DNA of 64,000 bases. It comes from CAWCKS01 sp963763485 (GTDB lineage: Bacteria > Pseudomonadota > Alphaproteobacteria > Rhizobiales > Xanthobacteraceae). The notes below the pieces were generated by a model. The model saw nothing but the letters and a program-made list of their open reading frames with translations. It was not told the DNA's origin and searched no databases. Every line of letters begins with the position of its first letter. Position 1 is the stretch's first letter. Shown here one piece after another: positions 28,315-36,891 of this stretch. The stretch spans positions 310,001 through 374,000 of the forward strand of contig CAVXOW010000009.1 in NCBI GenBank assembly GCA_963763485.1. Direction: 5' to 3'. The position numbers and the translations under genes were made by a program.

Positions 28315-28539
28315 ATGAAACTTCGACTTGCTCTCGCTGCGATTGTTGCAGCGGCCATTGCGGTCCCGACGATTGCGTCGGCGGAGACGACCGTGATCAA
28401 GAAGTATGGCGATCGCGACCACTTCCATGGCGCGCGCGCCGAGATGCGCTTCGACCACGATCGCGGTCTGCATCGTGGCTGGTATCATGACCACGGCAAC
28501 AAGACCGTGATCATCAAGAAGCACGTCGACCGCGACTAA
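28315..28539 (+). CDS. Small secreted His/Asp/Lys-rich protein
   Basis: A 74-residue protein with a clear signal peptide (MKLRLALAAIVAAAIAVPTI, cleavage near ASAE). The mature 50 residues are rich in His, Asp, Arg and Lys. Two similar blocks flank the His-rich centre (TTVIKKYGDRDHFHG and KTVIIKKHVDRD), with GWYHDHGN between them. Metal binding is plausible from the His/Asp content, but this is inference. GGAGGAGGA precedes the ATG and an intrinsic terminator follows, so it is a monocistronic gene. Confidence 0.72.
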   Translation: MKLRLALAAIVAAAIAVPTIASAETTVIKKYGDRDHFHGARAEMRFDHDRGLHRGWYHDHGNKTVIIKKHVDRD

Positions 28540-28560
28540 GCGGATCGATCTTCAAGAGGG

Positions 28561-28587
28561 AAGGCCTTCGCGAGAGGGCCTTTTCTT
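28561..28587 (+). terminator. Intrinsic terminator
   Basis: The stem AAGGCC/GGCCTT (28561-28566 with 28577-28582) is followed by TCTTTT. It lies 22 bases after the small secreted protein stop. Confidence 0.8.
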
Positions 28588-28600
28588 TTGTCTGACGTGA

Positions 28601-29062
28601 CTACAGCTGCGGCGCCACCAGATTCTCGATCGCGACGCCGTCGCGTTCGTGGATCGCCTCCGCAACGAAGCGGCGATGGCAGACCTTGTGGTCGCGCTCG
28701 TAGCACAGGATGCAGACCGGGCCTGATTTCTCGATCAGCGCTCGCAGCTCGTCGAGCTCCTCTTTCGCCTGCGGCGTCTTCATGTGCTTTGAATAGATGC
28801 GCTCAAGGCCGCGGGCGTCGCCCGCGCGCGCGGCGAGCCGGCCGTCCTTCGGCGTACCGAGCCCGCGCAAATGCACGTAGCCGATGCCGCGCTCATCGAG
28901 CCCGGCCGCGAGTTGGGTCTTCGAGAAGCCCGGACGCCGTGACGACGCAATGGCACGCACATCAACCAGCAGCTTGACACCGGCGTGCTCGAGTTCGTCG
29001 AGCACGGCCTTTGGCGGCGTCTGCTCATAGCCGATTGTGAAGAGCGTTCGTGTGCGCGTCAT
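28601..29062 (-). CDS. DUF488 family protein
   Basis: A 153-residue cytoplasmic protein that fits DUF488. The N-terminus is TLFTIGYEQTPPKAVLDELE, followed by LLVDVRAIASSRRPGFSKTQL. The Cys-rich end is VCILCYERDHKVCHRRFVAEAI, the most conserved part of the family. DUF488 function is not established; the Cys cluster and Arg-rich motif suggest a catalytic or nucleic-acid role. The ATG at 29062 is chosen because the family N-terminus begins there. The gene converges with the small secreted gene. Confidence 0.83.
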   Translation of the reverse strand: MTRTRTLFTIGYEQTPPKAVLDELEHAGVKLLVDVRAIASSRRPGFSKTQLAAGLDERGIGYVHLRGLGTPKDGRLAARAGDARGLERIYSKHMKTPQAKEELDELRALIEKSGPVCILCYERDHKVCHRRFVAEAIHERDGVAIENLVAPQL

Positions 29063-29199
29063 GGTTGCTTGTGAAGCGTTCTCGCTTGCGCGCGATGGTT
29101 GCCGAATGCCGGTCTTAAATGTGATTCCGTCGTTCGCAATGACAACACAAACCCGCCTCGACCGCACACGACGATTGCGTGATTCGTGAAGGAGTGGCC

Positions 29200-30021
29200 A
29201 TGTGGTTTTTTAGGAAGCGAAGGTTAGGTCAGACTGAGCGTCTTGAGATCGCGTTGAGGGACAAGCAGGAGTTGCGGCAGAAGCTGGCGCGCCGCCTCAA
29301 TACCGCGGAAATGTTCGTCACTGACAGGCGCGAGGCAGGCGAGCGACTGGCGCTCGACGGGGCCTCTGATGAGGCGCTCGGTCGGGCGGAGGCGAGTACC
29401 CGGGGCGCAGAGGACCGCGCCAGAACCCTGCGCGCTGCTTTGGCGCAGCTCGAAGCGCAGATCACCGAGATGGAGCGTGAGCTCGGCGCAACCGTTGAGC
29501 GGCGCTATCGCGATACCGTCGCCGATACGCTGGAGACATTGGTTGCAGGAATTACGCAAACCGCTCCCGGATATGACGCGGCCGCGACGGCGTTGATCAA
29601 CGCGATTGTAAAAACAGCTGCCGCACTACCCGAGGCAACTGCCCTTACGGGAGACCTCGAGGCAATACGCCGAGAAGTCGATTCAGCGGTCACGCTGATG
29701 TGCACGGAGTTGAGGTCCATCGCCGCACGCACGCGCTCGGGCGAAGCGAAAATCATATTCCGTGCGCCCGACGATCCGCAGGAGCCGTACCTATGGCAGG
29801 TCGAACGGGATGCGACCCTGGCGCTTCGCCTCGCCGGTCCGTCGGCCGGAGCAAGTGCCGATGACGTCGCCGCTGAAGCAGCACCGACAACGGCTGTCTC
29901 CGCGGATCCAGTCGCGGAGTACGAGCCTTTCGATCACGAGCCGTTTCCGCTGGCCGAACCGCCGCCGCCGTCCAATGAGGACTTCTCTGAGACCGATACC
30001 GAGACGGCCAGGGCAGCCTAG
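29200..30021 (+). CDS. Coiled-coil hypothetical protein with acidic Pro-rich tail
   Basis: A 273-residue protein starting MWFFRKRRLGQTERLEIALR. Residues 10-110 are strongly helical and charged (LRDKQELRQKLARRLNTAEM, then RAEASTRGAEDRARTLRAAL), fitting a coiled coil. The middle is helical with Ala-rich stretches. The last 60 residues are disordered, acidic and Pro-rich (EYEPFDHEPFPLAEPPPPSN). There is no transmembrane helix, but the WFFRKRR start could touch membrane. GGAG lies 5 bases before the ATG. No family is recognised. Confidence 0.72.
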   Translation: MWFFRKRRLGQTERLEIALRDKQELRQKLARRLNTAEMFVTDRREAGERLALDGASDEALGRAEASTRGAEDRARTLRAALAQLEAQITEMERELGATVERRYRDTVADTLETLVAGITQTAPGYDAAATALINAIVKTAAALPEATALTGDLEAIRREVDSAVTLMCTELRSIAARTRSGEAKIIFRAPDDPQEPYLWQVERDATLALRLAGPSAGASADDVAAEAAPTTAVSADPVAEYEPFDHEPFPLAEPPPPSNEDFSETDTETARAA

Positions 30022-30034
30022 CGACGCGCGGAAT

Positions 30035-30850
30035 CTAACTCTGCTGGCGCTTGATCAGCTCCATCGCGGCCGCCGGCGCGCGGACCTTGCCCTCGTGGAT
30101 CACGTAGGCGAACACGTCGCGCGGCGTCTTCGGCGCGGATTTCTTCTCGACGTGCGGCAGGTCGTTGGGCTCGCCGCCCTCAGCCCATAGCTTGAGGCGC
30201 TTCGCCCACGCATCGAGCTGCTTCGGCGGGTAGCCGGTCTTGAGCGTGTCGTCGCCCTTTTGCAGCCGCGCATAGACGAAGTCGGACGTGAGATCGGCGA
30301 TCTCCGGATAGGTCTCGTGCTCGGAATAGACGATGCCGACATTGAACTTGCGCAACAGCGCGATGAAGGCCGGTGTCTTGAAACTGTCATGCCGGACCTC
30401 GACGACATGGCGCAGCTTCTGAGTGCCCACCTCGTGCGGCAGCAGCTCGAGGAATTTCCCGAAATCGGCCTCGTCGAATTTCTTGAACGGCGCCATCTGC
30501 CAGAGCAGGGGGCCGAGATGGTCGCCGAGCTCCAGCACGCCGGAGCCGATGAAGCGATTGATCAACTCGCCGGCCTCCGCCAGCACGCCGCGATTGGTGA
30601 CGTAGCGCAGGCCCTTCACCGAAAACACGAAGCCGTCGGGCACTTCGGAGGCCCATTTGCGATAGGTCGCCGGCGACTGGGTGCGATAGAAGGTGCCGTT
30701 GATCTCGATCGAGGTCAGCTTGCTGGCCGCGTATTGCAGCTCCTTGGCGTGCGCAAGGCCGTCCGGATAGAACACGCCGCGCCAGGGCTCGAACGTCCAG
30801 CCGCCTATCCCCGTGTAAATGCGGCCGGATTTTGTGGCGCTCTTTGCCAT
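30035..30850 (-). CDS. DUF72 family protein
   Basis: A 271-residue TIM-barrel-like protein of the DUF72 (YecE) family. Family signatures are IYTGIGGWTFEPWRGVFYP, the INGTFYRTQSPATYRKWASE segment, FVFSVKGLRYVTN and RHVVEVRHDSF. The function is not settled. It converges with the coiled-coil gene (13 bases apart). The 195 bases upstream (30851-31045) have no ORF or clear repeat and probably hold its promoter and the end of the glycosyltransferase transcript. Confidence 0.86.
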   Translation of the reverse strand: MAKSATKSGRIYTGIGGWTFEPWRGVFYPDGLAHAKELQYAASKLTSIEINGTFYRTQSPATYRKWASEVPDGFVFSVKGLRYVTNRGVLAEAGELINRFIGSGVLELGDHLGPLLWQMAPFKKFDEADFGKFLELLPHEVGTQKLRHVVEVRHDSFKTPAFIALLRKFNVGIVYSEHETYPEIADLTSDFVYARLQKGDDTLKTGYPPKQLDAWAKRLKLWAEGGEPNDLPHVEKKSAPKTPRDVFAYVIHEGKVRAPAAAMELIKRQQS

Positions 30851-31045
30851 TGTTTACCCCTTGTCAACCAGTTCCGGTACACCATATATGTCCTAACAAC
30901 AGCGTCGATGCCGAAAGGCTTCCGTTGTTGGACGACCACGCTAGGTTCCTGTGCGCCGGATGTACGCGCAAATCAGGGGCCCTGCCGTGGTCGTTGGCAT
31001 TTTTGGGGGTCGGTTTCGGTCAGCAGGGTTTTTCGCTGACGTATC

Positions 31046-31898
31046 CTACGGCTCCGCCAGACACGCGAGGCAGCGGATTCCGCCATCTTCGGTGCGGATC
31101 AGGTAGGGCCGGCCGCAGCTCGCGCAGGTGCATTGATCGTCCGGCAACAGCGGAATCGGCGGCGGGTTCGAGCGGATCGCTGCCAGCTGCAACAGGTTGA
31201 CGCCGCAGCGCACGATCTCGAATGGCGGCAGTTTTGATTGCCCGCTGTTGCGGTCGCGGAAGTGGATTGGCAGTTCGGCGATCTTCAGGCCAGCGCGCGC
31301 AAACCGCGCCATGCAGCTCAAGAAAGAACGCGTAGCCGTCGCGCAGCATCGATTCGACCAGGCCTTGCGGCACCTTGTCGAGCCTGGCCGCGCGCAACGA
31401 CGTCGTCTGTTCATACGTCGGCATCGCGAGCAGGGAGCGTGCGGCGATGTTGGCAGTGCGGCTGACGGCGAGACGCCAGCCCGAATAATCGAGCCGGCCG
31501 CCGGCGATGAAGCGCGAGCCGATCGCGACATCGGCGCCGGCATCGAGCGCGTCGAGCAGCCGCGGTACGTCGGCGGGATCGTGCGAGAGGTCGGCGTCGA
31601 GCGTGACGATGCGGGCATAACCTAAGCGTCGCGCGTGCAGCCAGCCGAGCTGGTGCGCCGAGCCGATGCCGAGCTTGCCCTTGCGCCGGATCAGGTGGAT
31701 TTGCGGATGCGTTCTGGCGCGCGCCAGGATCTCGTTCTCGGTGCCGTCGGTCGAGCCGTCGTCGACGATGACGATGTCGAACGGGCGGGGCGATGCCAAC
31801 AGGCCATCGAGCAGGGCGCCGATCGAACCGCCTTCATTGTAAGTCGGCGTGCACACCAGCGTGTCGGAGCGGCGCTCCGGCAGGTTCAATGTCGCCAT
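31046..31898 (-). pseudogene. Family 2 glycosyltransferase (polyprenol-phosphate type), single +1 frameshift
   Basis: The N-terminal GT-A domain is intact: TLVCTPTYNEGGSIGALLDG, the DDGSTDGTE nucleotide-sugar motif, and VTLDADLSHDP with its metal-binding DAD. The frame holds to FFLELH. At position 31313 one extra base shifts it. The next frame continues with MARFARAGLKIAELPIHFRD, SGQSKLPPFEIVRCGVNLLQ, and a Cys-rich CTCASCGRPYLI / GGIRCLACL tail that looks like a zinc ribbon. Removing one base gives about 283 residues. The zinc-ribbon-like tail is unusual for this family. The gene lies 5 bases after the MFS gene stop and is probably cotranscribed with it. Confidence 0.82.
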
Positions 31899-31903
31899 GC
31901 GGG

Positions 31904-33586
31904 TTACGCTCCGCTGGCCGAAGCCGACTGCGGCGCGGTCGGCGCGACCTCGCTCGCCATCTCGCCGGCGCGGATATCGGGCGTGTCGTCCTTCCAGCGC
32001 ACGGAGCCGAACGGCCGCTCCAGCATGCGGCGGATGCGCACCGGGTCGGGGCCGATGTGGAGTTCCTGCGCCTTGCGCGTAATGGCGCGCTCGGCCTGGG
32101 TCGGACGATTGCGCAGCCGCAAATAGTCGTGCCAGGTCGGGCAGTGGTAGCGTTCGGTCCACAGTTCGGGATCGGTGATGTCGCGCGCGATCGACCAGCC
32201 ATAGGCGCCGTTGCGCTGCCGGTTGAGCTGCACTTCCTGCATGACGCCGTAGAAGGTGCGTGCGTCGCCGGTCTTGATGCGATACTCGATCTCGACGATG
32301 ACCGGACCGGAGCGCGGCGTCAGCGCGAGATGCACTTCGGGATCGGCGACCGTCTCGGCGGCGTCGCGCGCCTCGGGATCGACGTCGGGCACGCGCAGCC
32401 AGATCGCGGCCAACGGCGATACGCACATTGCAAGTCCGGCGATGCTGAGAGCGTGCGCAATGCCGATGTGGTCGGCGGTGGTGCCCCACAGATACGCGCC
32501 GAGCGCAAGGCCGGCGGAATTCGAGCTGCGGAAGCCGGCGAGCGCGCGACCCGCCACCCAGCGCGGCGCCGAGGTCTGGATCGAGATGTTGAACAGCGCC
32601 ATCGACAGCATCCAGCCCGCGCCGGCCAGCAACAGCGCGACCGCCGTCAGCACCTGATTGCGGCTGAGCGACGCCGCCAGCGTGCCGACCCCCATCATCA
32701 ACAGAGGCACCCGCACCGCGGCTTCGCCGTCGAACCGCGTCTTGAGCTGGTTGATGTTGAGCGCGCCGAGGATCGCGCCGATGCCGAACGCGCCGAGCAT
32801 CACGCCGTAGGATGGCGCGCCGCCGCCGAGCACGTTGCGCACCAGCAGCGGCAACAGCGCGAAGATCGAGCCGCCGAGCAGCCCGGTCAGCATCGAGCGC
32901 AGCATCACCGTGCGCATCGTCGGCGCGTAGATGACGTAGCGGACGCCGGAGATGATGGCGCGGGTCAGGGTCTCCGGCGGCAGCCGTGAGACCTCCGGCT
33001 TGCGCCGCCAGAGATAGAGCACGATGAGCAGCGGCAGGTAGGACAGCGCGTTGGCGCCGAACGCGGCCTGGGCGCCGGCAGCGGCAACAATGATGCCGCC
33101 GATCGCAGGACCAAAACTGCGGGCGATGTTGTAGGAGATGCTGTTCAGCGCGATCGCGGCCGGCAGCATCTGCGAGGTCACCTGCTCGTTGACCGACGAT
33201 TGCCAGGCCGGCCCGAACAGCGCCATGCCGCTGCCGATGATGAAGCTGAACGCGAGCAGGTTGAATGGGGTGATCAGGCCGAGATAGGCGAGCGCCGACA
33301 GGCCGACCGATCCGACCAGGGTAATGACGAGCGCGACGAGGCCGACGAGGCGGCGGTCGTACATGTCGGCGATGGCGCCGGCGGGAATAGAGATCAGCAT
33401 GATCGGCAGCGTGGTCGCGGTCTGCACCAGCGCCACCATGTCGGCCGACGAGCTCATCAGCGTCATCGCCCAGGCGGCGCCGACGCCCTGGATCAGGGAA
33501 CCGAAATTGGACAACAGGCTCGCGAGCCAGATGCGCCGAAACACCGTTTGCTTGAGCGGCGCACCGATCTGGTCATCACGAAACAT
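31904..33586 (-). CDS. MFS transporter with C-terminal soluble domain (MFS_3/EntS-like)
   Basis: A 560-residue protein. Residues 1-410 are an MFS exporter with about twelve helices, beginning FRRIWLASLLSNFGSLIQGV and containing the loop ADMYDRRLVGLVALVITLVG. Residues about 425-530 form a soluble domain (VIVEIEYRIKTGDARTFYGV, then LWTERYHCPTWHDYLRLRNR), which resembles an antibiotic-monooxygenase-like ferredoxin fold often fused to this MFS subgroup. That domain identity is tentative. The start at 33586 agrees with the family N-terminus. Its partner downstream is the frameshifted glycosyltransferase. Confidence 0.86.
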   Translation of the reverse strand: MFRDDQIGAPLKQTVFRRIWLASLLSNFGSLIQGVGAAWAMTLMSSSADMVALVQTATTLPIMLISIPAGAIADMYDRRLVGLVALVITLVGSVGLSALAYLGLITPFNLLAFSFIIGSGMALFGPAWQSSVNEQVTSQMLPAAIALNSISYNIARSFGPAIGGIIVAAAGAQAAFGANALSYLPLLIVLYLWRRKPEVSRLPPETLTRAIISGVRYVIYAPTMRTVMLRSMLTGLLGGSIFALLPLLVRNVLGGGAPSYGVMLGAFGIGAILGALNINQLKTRFDGEAAVRVPLLMMGVGTLAASLSRNQVLTAVALLLAGAGWMLSMALFNISIQTSAPRWVAGRALAGFRSSNSAGLALGAYLWGTTADHIGIAHALSIAGLAMCVSPLAAIWLRVPDVDPEARDAAETVADPEVHLALTPRSGPVIVEIEYRIKTGDARTFYGVMQEVQLNRQRNGAYGWSIARDITDPELWTERYHCPTWHDYLRLRNRPTQAERAITRKAQELHIGPDPVRIRRMLERPFGSVRWKDDTPDIRAGEMASEVAPTAPQSASASGA

Positions 33587-33798
33587 CGTGGAAGGAAGCT
33601 CCCTTGGGGCGCCCGGCCTGTCTCCGCGGGTCGGTTCGACGGGCTATCTTGCCCGCGCGCGCTTTTATCGGCAAGGGGCAGGTGAAGGAAGTGCGTAATG
33701 GCGAAAAATCGACGCAATTCAACCGATTCGGCGCGCCGAATCGAGGATCTGCTAGCAAATCGAACTGCTGCCTCGGGCAGACAATTGGAGAACAGCAA

Positions 33799-34210
33799 GT
33801 GCCGGCTGCAGCAATACCGTTTCTGATGTTTCAGGGCAGGGCGAAGGACGCAATCGATTTCTACGTTGAGAGGTTACCGGACGCCAGGCTTATCGAAATG
33901 CAGACTTGTTGAAATGCACACTTGCGGCCCGGGCGGGCCCGGCCCCGAAGGCGCGGTGATAAAGGCCGTCCTCTCATTTGCCGGGCAAGCGTGCGCTGCA
34001 CCGACAGCGTCGTGAAGCACGACTTCACTTTTACGCCGGCGATTTCGTTTTTTCTCGACTGCGAGTCCGCCGCGCAGATCGAACAGCTCGTTCACAAGAC
34101 TGTCGAAAGGCGGCACCGTGTTCATGCCGCTTGGCGCATATGGCTTCAGCAAGCGCTTCGGCTGGCTCAGCGACAAGTTTGGCGTGTCATGGCAGCTGAA
34201 TTTGTCCTGA
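33799..34210 (+). pseudogene. VOC-family (PhnB-like) gene remnant, three frame breaks
   Basis: A GTG with GGAG upstream opens AAIPFLMFQGRAKDAIDFYV, a standard PhnB-like start. A 16-base imperfect tandem duplication near 33896-33926 (GAAATGCAGACTTG then GAAATGCACACTTG) causes a TGA at 33910. Homology continues in other frames: GPEGAVIKAVLSFAGQ, then RCTDSVVKHDFTFTPAISFF and DCESAAQIEQLVHK, then GGTVFMPLGAYGFSKRFGWL and SDKFGVSWQLNLS. Three lesions (duplication, -1, +1) make sequence error unlikely, so this is a true decayed gene. The 200 bases upstream (33587-33798) contain no gene. Confidence 0.82.
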
Positions 34211-34443
34211 CGCGCCGTCGCCGCCGACCCAAGGTGGCTGTCACGAATATTTGATCTCAAGCGCTTGAATAAATGCGATCGCTAGAGGGCAACATTCTCG
34301 GCGGCGGGCAAGAGCGAATCTGCGAGGGGGGCGTGAATGCTCGATAACTGCCGCATTGCGATGCCGTTCATTCGATTCGGCGTCCAATGGTTTTCGTTGA
34401 TCATCACCCCTTTCCAAGGAAACCTAGCTCGGGAGGCCTCAAC

Positions 34444-34752
34444 GTGTTGAGAACTTTTGCTTTGACTGCCGCGTTTGCTCTTTCGGTTTCGACCTTTGCA
34501 AATGCGTCGATGTTACCGGCGCCGGTCGCGCCCGGCGGCACACCGATCATCAAGGTCGCAGAGGATTGCGGGCCGGGCTTTTGGCGCGGACCGCAGGGCT
34601 TCTGCCATCCGTTCGCCAACAATCGTGCCTGCCCGGTCGGCTTTCACCTGGGCCCCGAGGGCCAGCGCTGCTGGCCCAACGCCGGCTTCGAGCGCGCCTG
34701 CCCTCCGGGATTCCATCTTGGACGCGAGGGTGCGCGCTGCTGGCCGAATTGA
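34444..34752 (+). CDS. Secreted Cys-rich protein with CWPN repeats (GCG_CRPN-like)
   Basis: A 102-residue protein starting at a GTG with GGGAGG 7 bases upstream. It has a signal peptide (MLRTFALTAAFALSVSTFANA). The mature part has a prefix DCGPGFWRGPQGFCHPF and two near-identical units, CPVGFHLGPEGQRCWPN and CPPGFHLGREGARCWPN. This layout resembles the GCG_CRPN prefix-to-repeats proteins of Bradyrhizobium; that name is from memory. Two Cys per unit suggest local disulfides. Its job is unknown, and it is probably exported to the periplasm or surface. Confidence 0.78.
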   Translation: MLRTFALTAAFALSVSTFANASMLPAPVAPGGTPIIKVAEDCGPGFWRGPQGFCHPFANNRACPVGFHLGPEGQRCWPNAGFERACPPGFHLGREGARCWPN

Positions 34753-34788
34753 TCGGCTATCGGTCTGACGCAAAGGTTTGATGTTTTG

Positions 34789-34818
34789 ATCGGGCGCGCC
34801 TCAAACGGCGCGCCCGAT
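34789..34818. terminator. Bidirectional terminator hairpin
   Basis: A perfect 12-bp stem (34789-34800 with 34807-34818, GGGCGCGCC core) with a 6-base loop lies between two convergent genes. T-rich sequence (TTTGATGTTTTG) lies on its left, which would serve the leftward transcript. Confidence 0.75.
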
Positions 34819-34840
34819 TGGTATGTGCAGCGTCGTCGGT

Positions 34841-35230
34841 TCAAAACAGCCCGTTGTCGTTCAGCGGCGGGAACAGCGCGACCGGAATTTCCTGAATCAC
34901 GTCCCAGTGCTCGACCACCTTGCCGTCCTCGACGCGGAAGATATCGACGATCATCCGTCCCGGCGAATTCGGGATCACCACCGAGTGGACGTGCAGCACG
35001 ACGAGGTCGCCCTCGGCGATCACCCGCCTGATCTCGTTTCGCGCGTTGGGATATTTCTCGCGGCGGAAGCGGATGAAGCGCAGGAATCCTTCGATGCCGT
35101 CGGGGACATGCGGGTTGTGCTGGATGTACTTGTCGCCGAGGAACGCGCGCGCCTTCTCCGGATTCTTCTCGTTCAGCGCGGCCTCGTAGAATTTCACCAC
35201 GATGTCGCGTGACGTATTGGTCTCGGCCAT
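34841..35230 (-). CDS. SnoaL-like/NTF2-fold protein
   Basis: A 129-residue protein of the NTF2-like fold. The family pattern is DIVVKFYEAALNEKNPEKAR, then FLGDKYIQHNPHVPDGIEGF, and the C-terminal IVDIFRVEDGKVVEHWDVIQ. Such proteins act as small cyclases, isomerases or aldol enzymes, but the substrate cannot be told. GAGGAGG precedes the ATG at 35230. It stands alone, facing the DUF899 gene across a 194-base gap in which no other gene is seen. Confidence 0.84.
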   Translation of the reverse strand: MAETNTSRDIVVKFYEAALNEKNPEKARAFLGDKYIQHNPHVPDGIEGFLRFIRFRREKYPNARNEIRRVIAEGDLVVLHVHSVVIPNSPGRMIVDIFRVEDGKVVEHWDVIQEIPVALFPPLNDNGLF

Positions 35231-35424
35231 GGCGGTCCTCCTCAATTGTTTGAGCACGGCGAAATCCGCGCAAGATCGTCAGCCTGGAACTGTTCCGGAC
35301 AGCGGGAACCGGGTCAAGGCCGGTGAATGGCTGGCGGCACCGTCCTGTTGCCAGCATTTGTCGTCGCAGTGCGGTTCAACCGCAGCGCCAGTTGCCATGC
35401 CAACCGACACACGGAGTAACGCCA

Positions 35425-36117
35425 ATGACCCCGCAACCGCTTAGATCCGCCGCCGAGCTCGCGCGCGCCAACCTGATGCACGTCCCGAACGAGAGCGAGG
35501 ATTATCGTCGCGCGCGCAATCAGCTGCTGGCCGAGGAGATCGAGTTGCGCCGCCACATCGAGCGTGTCGCGGAGCTGCGCCGCAAGCTGCCGCCGGGCGG
35601 CGGAGCGAAGACTTATCAGTTCGTCAGCGAGAAGGGGCCGGTGACCTTGGCCGACCTGTTCGGCGACAAGCAGACGCTGGTAGTCTACAGCTACATGTTT
35701 GGACCGCGGCGCGAAAAACCGTGCCCGATGTGCACCTCGTTCATGGCTGCGCTCGATCACAAGGTCGATGACATCGAACAGCGCGTCGCGCTGGCGATGG
35801 TGGCGCGCTCGCCGGTCGATCGCCTGGTCGCGGCCAAGCAGGCGAGGGGCTGGCACAAGCTGAAGGTCTTTTCCGATCCGTCCGGCGACTATACGCGCGA
35901 CTACGTCACAAGAGAGGACGCCGATGTGCCGGGCTACAATGTGTTCACCCGCCGCGACGGCACGATCCGGCACTTCTGGAGTGGCGAGATGGGGCCCGGC
36001 ACGGCCGATCCCGGCCAGGATCCGCGCGGTGCGCCGGACCTCGATCCGCTGTGGACCATCCTCGACACCACGCCGGAAGGACGCGGTGCGGATTGGTATC
36101 CGAAGCTCAGCTATTGA
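35425..36117 (+). CDS. DUF899 family thioredoxin-like protein
   Basis: A 230-residue protein of the DUF899 family, with a thioredoxin-like fold. Family features are LLAEEIELRRHIERVAELRR, YQFVSEKGPVTLADLFGDKQ and the CPMCTSF motif, which resembles a redox CxxC (Cys-Pro-Met-Cys). Further on are RGWHKLKVFSDPSGDYTRDY and the terminal ADWYPKLSY. GGAG precedes the ATG at 35425. It converges with and overlaps the GST gene by 7 bases. Confidence 0.86.
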   Translation: MTPQPLRSAAELARANLMHVPNESEDYRRARNQLLAEEIELRRHIERVAELRRKLPPGGGAKTYQFVSEKGPVTLADLFGDKQTLVVYSYMFGPRREKPCPMCTSFMAALDHKVDDIEQRVALAMVARSPVDRLVAAKQARGWHKLKVFSDPSGDYTRDYVTREDADVPGYNVFTRRDGTIRHFWSGEMGPGTADPGQDPRGAPDLDPLWTILDTTPEGRGADWYPKLSY

Positions 36118-36767
36118 GCTGCGGCATGCGCGAGTTGCCGCGGCGGCAGAGTCGATAGCAGCTCGCGTTCCAGCGCGATTGCCGTCTTGATCGTCGGCCG
36201 TTCCCGCATGCGCGCGAGATAGGCGACAAGCGTCGGCCACCGGTCAAGCTCGACGCCGCCGTATTTGAGCAGCAGCAGCGCCCAGGCGAGATGCGCGTCC
36301 GCGACCGTGAAGCGATCGCCGATGACATAGGGCCGGGTCTCGAGATGGTCGGCGACGACGGTCACGCTGCTTCCGATGCGCTGGCGTGCGGCAGCCTTCG
36401 CCGCGTCGGTGTCATACCAGAATGTCGGAAACAAGAACGCCTTGTGGATCTCGGTGCCGACAAAGCTCAGCCATTCCTGCAGCCGATAGCGGTCCGGATC
36501 ACCCGGACGCGGCGCGAGGCCGGCCTCCGGCTTGAGATCGGCGATGTATTGCAGCACCGCGGCGCTCTCGGTGAGCCTCTCGCCGTTATCGAGCACCAAC
36601 ACCGGCACCGCGCCCTTCGGCGCGACCGCGAGGAAATCGGCGTCGTCGGCGACGATCTTTTTCGTGAAGATATCGACCAGGTGATAGTGCGCGTCGATGC
36701 CGGCCTCCATCAATGCGATCCGGCTCGCGAGCGAGCAGGCGAGCGGATAGAAGTAGAGCTGAAGCAT
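36111..36767 (-). CDS. Glutathione S-transferase
   Basis: A 218-residue GST. The thioredoxin-fold N-terminal domain has LYFYPLACSLASRIALMEAG, with Ser/Cys near residues 10-13 as the possible catalytic residue (beta-class like). The GSH-binding motif is KGAVPVLVLDNGERLTESAA. The helical C-terminal domain includes YVIGDRFTVADAHLAWALLL. It likely detoxifies electrophiles. The DUF899 gene on the other strand overlaps its end. Confidence 0.88.
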   Translation of the reverse strand: MLQLYFYPLACSLASRIALMEAGIDAHYHLVDIFTKKIVADDADFLAVAPKGAVPVLVLDNGERLTESAAVLQYIADLKPEAGLAPRPGDPDRYRLQEWLSFVGTEIHKAFLFPTFWYDTDAAKAAARQRIGSSVTVVADHLETRPYVIGDRFTVADAHLAWALLLLKYGGVELDRWPTLVAYLARMRERPTIKTAIALERELLSTLPPRQLAHAAAQ

Positions 36768-36891
36768 GGTTCGTCCCTTTCGGTCAGGCTGGGCCGACGC
36801 TAGCGCGGCGTGAACCGGCTTTCACGCAGGACTACTGCAGCGACTGGCTGCAGATTTGCAGGACGGGCGCCATCGCGATAAAAGGGTGGCG

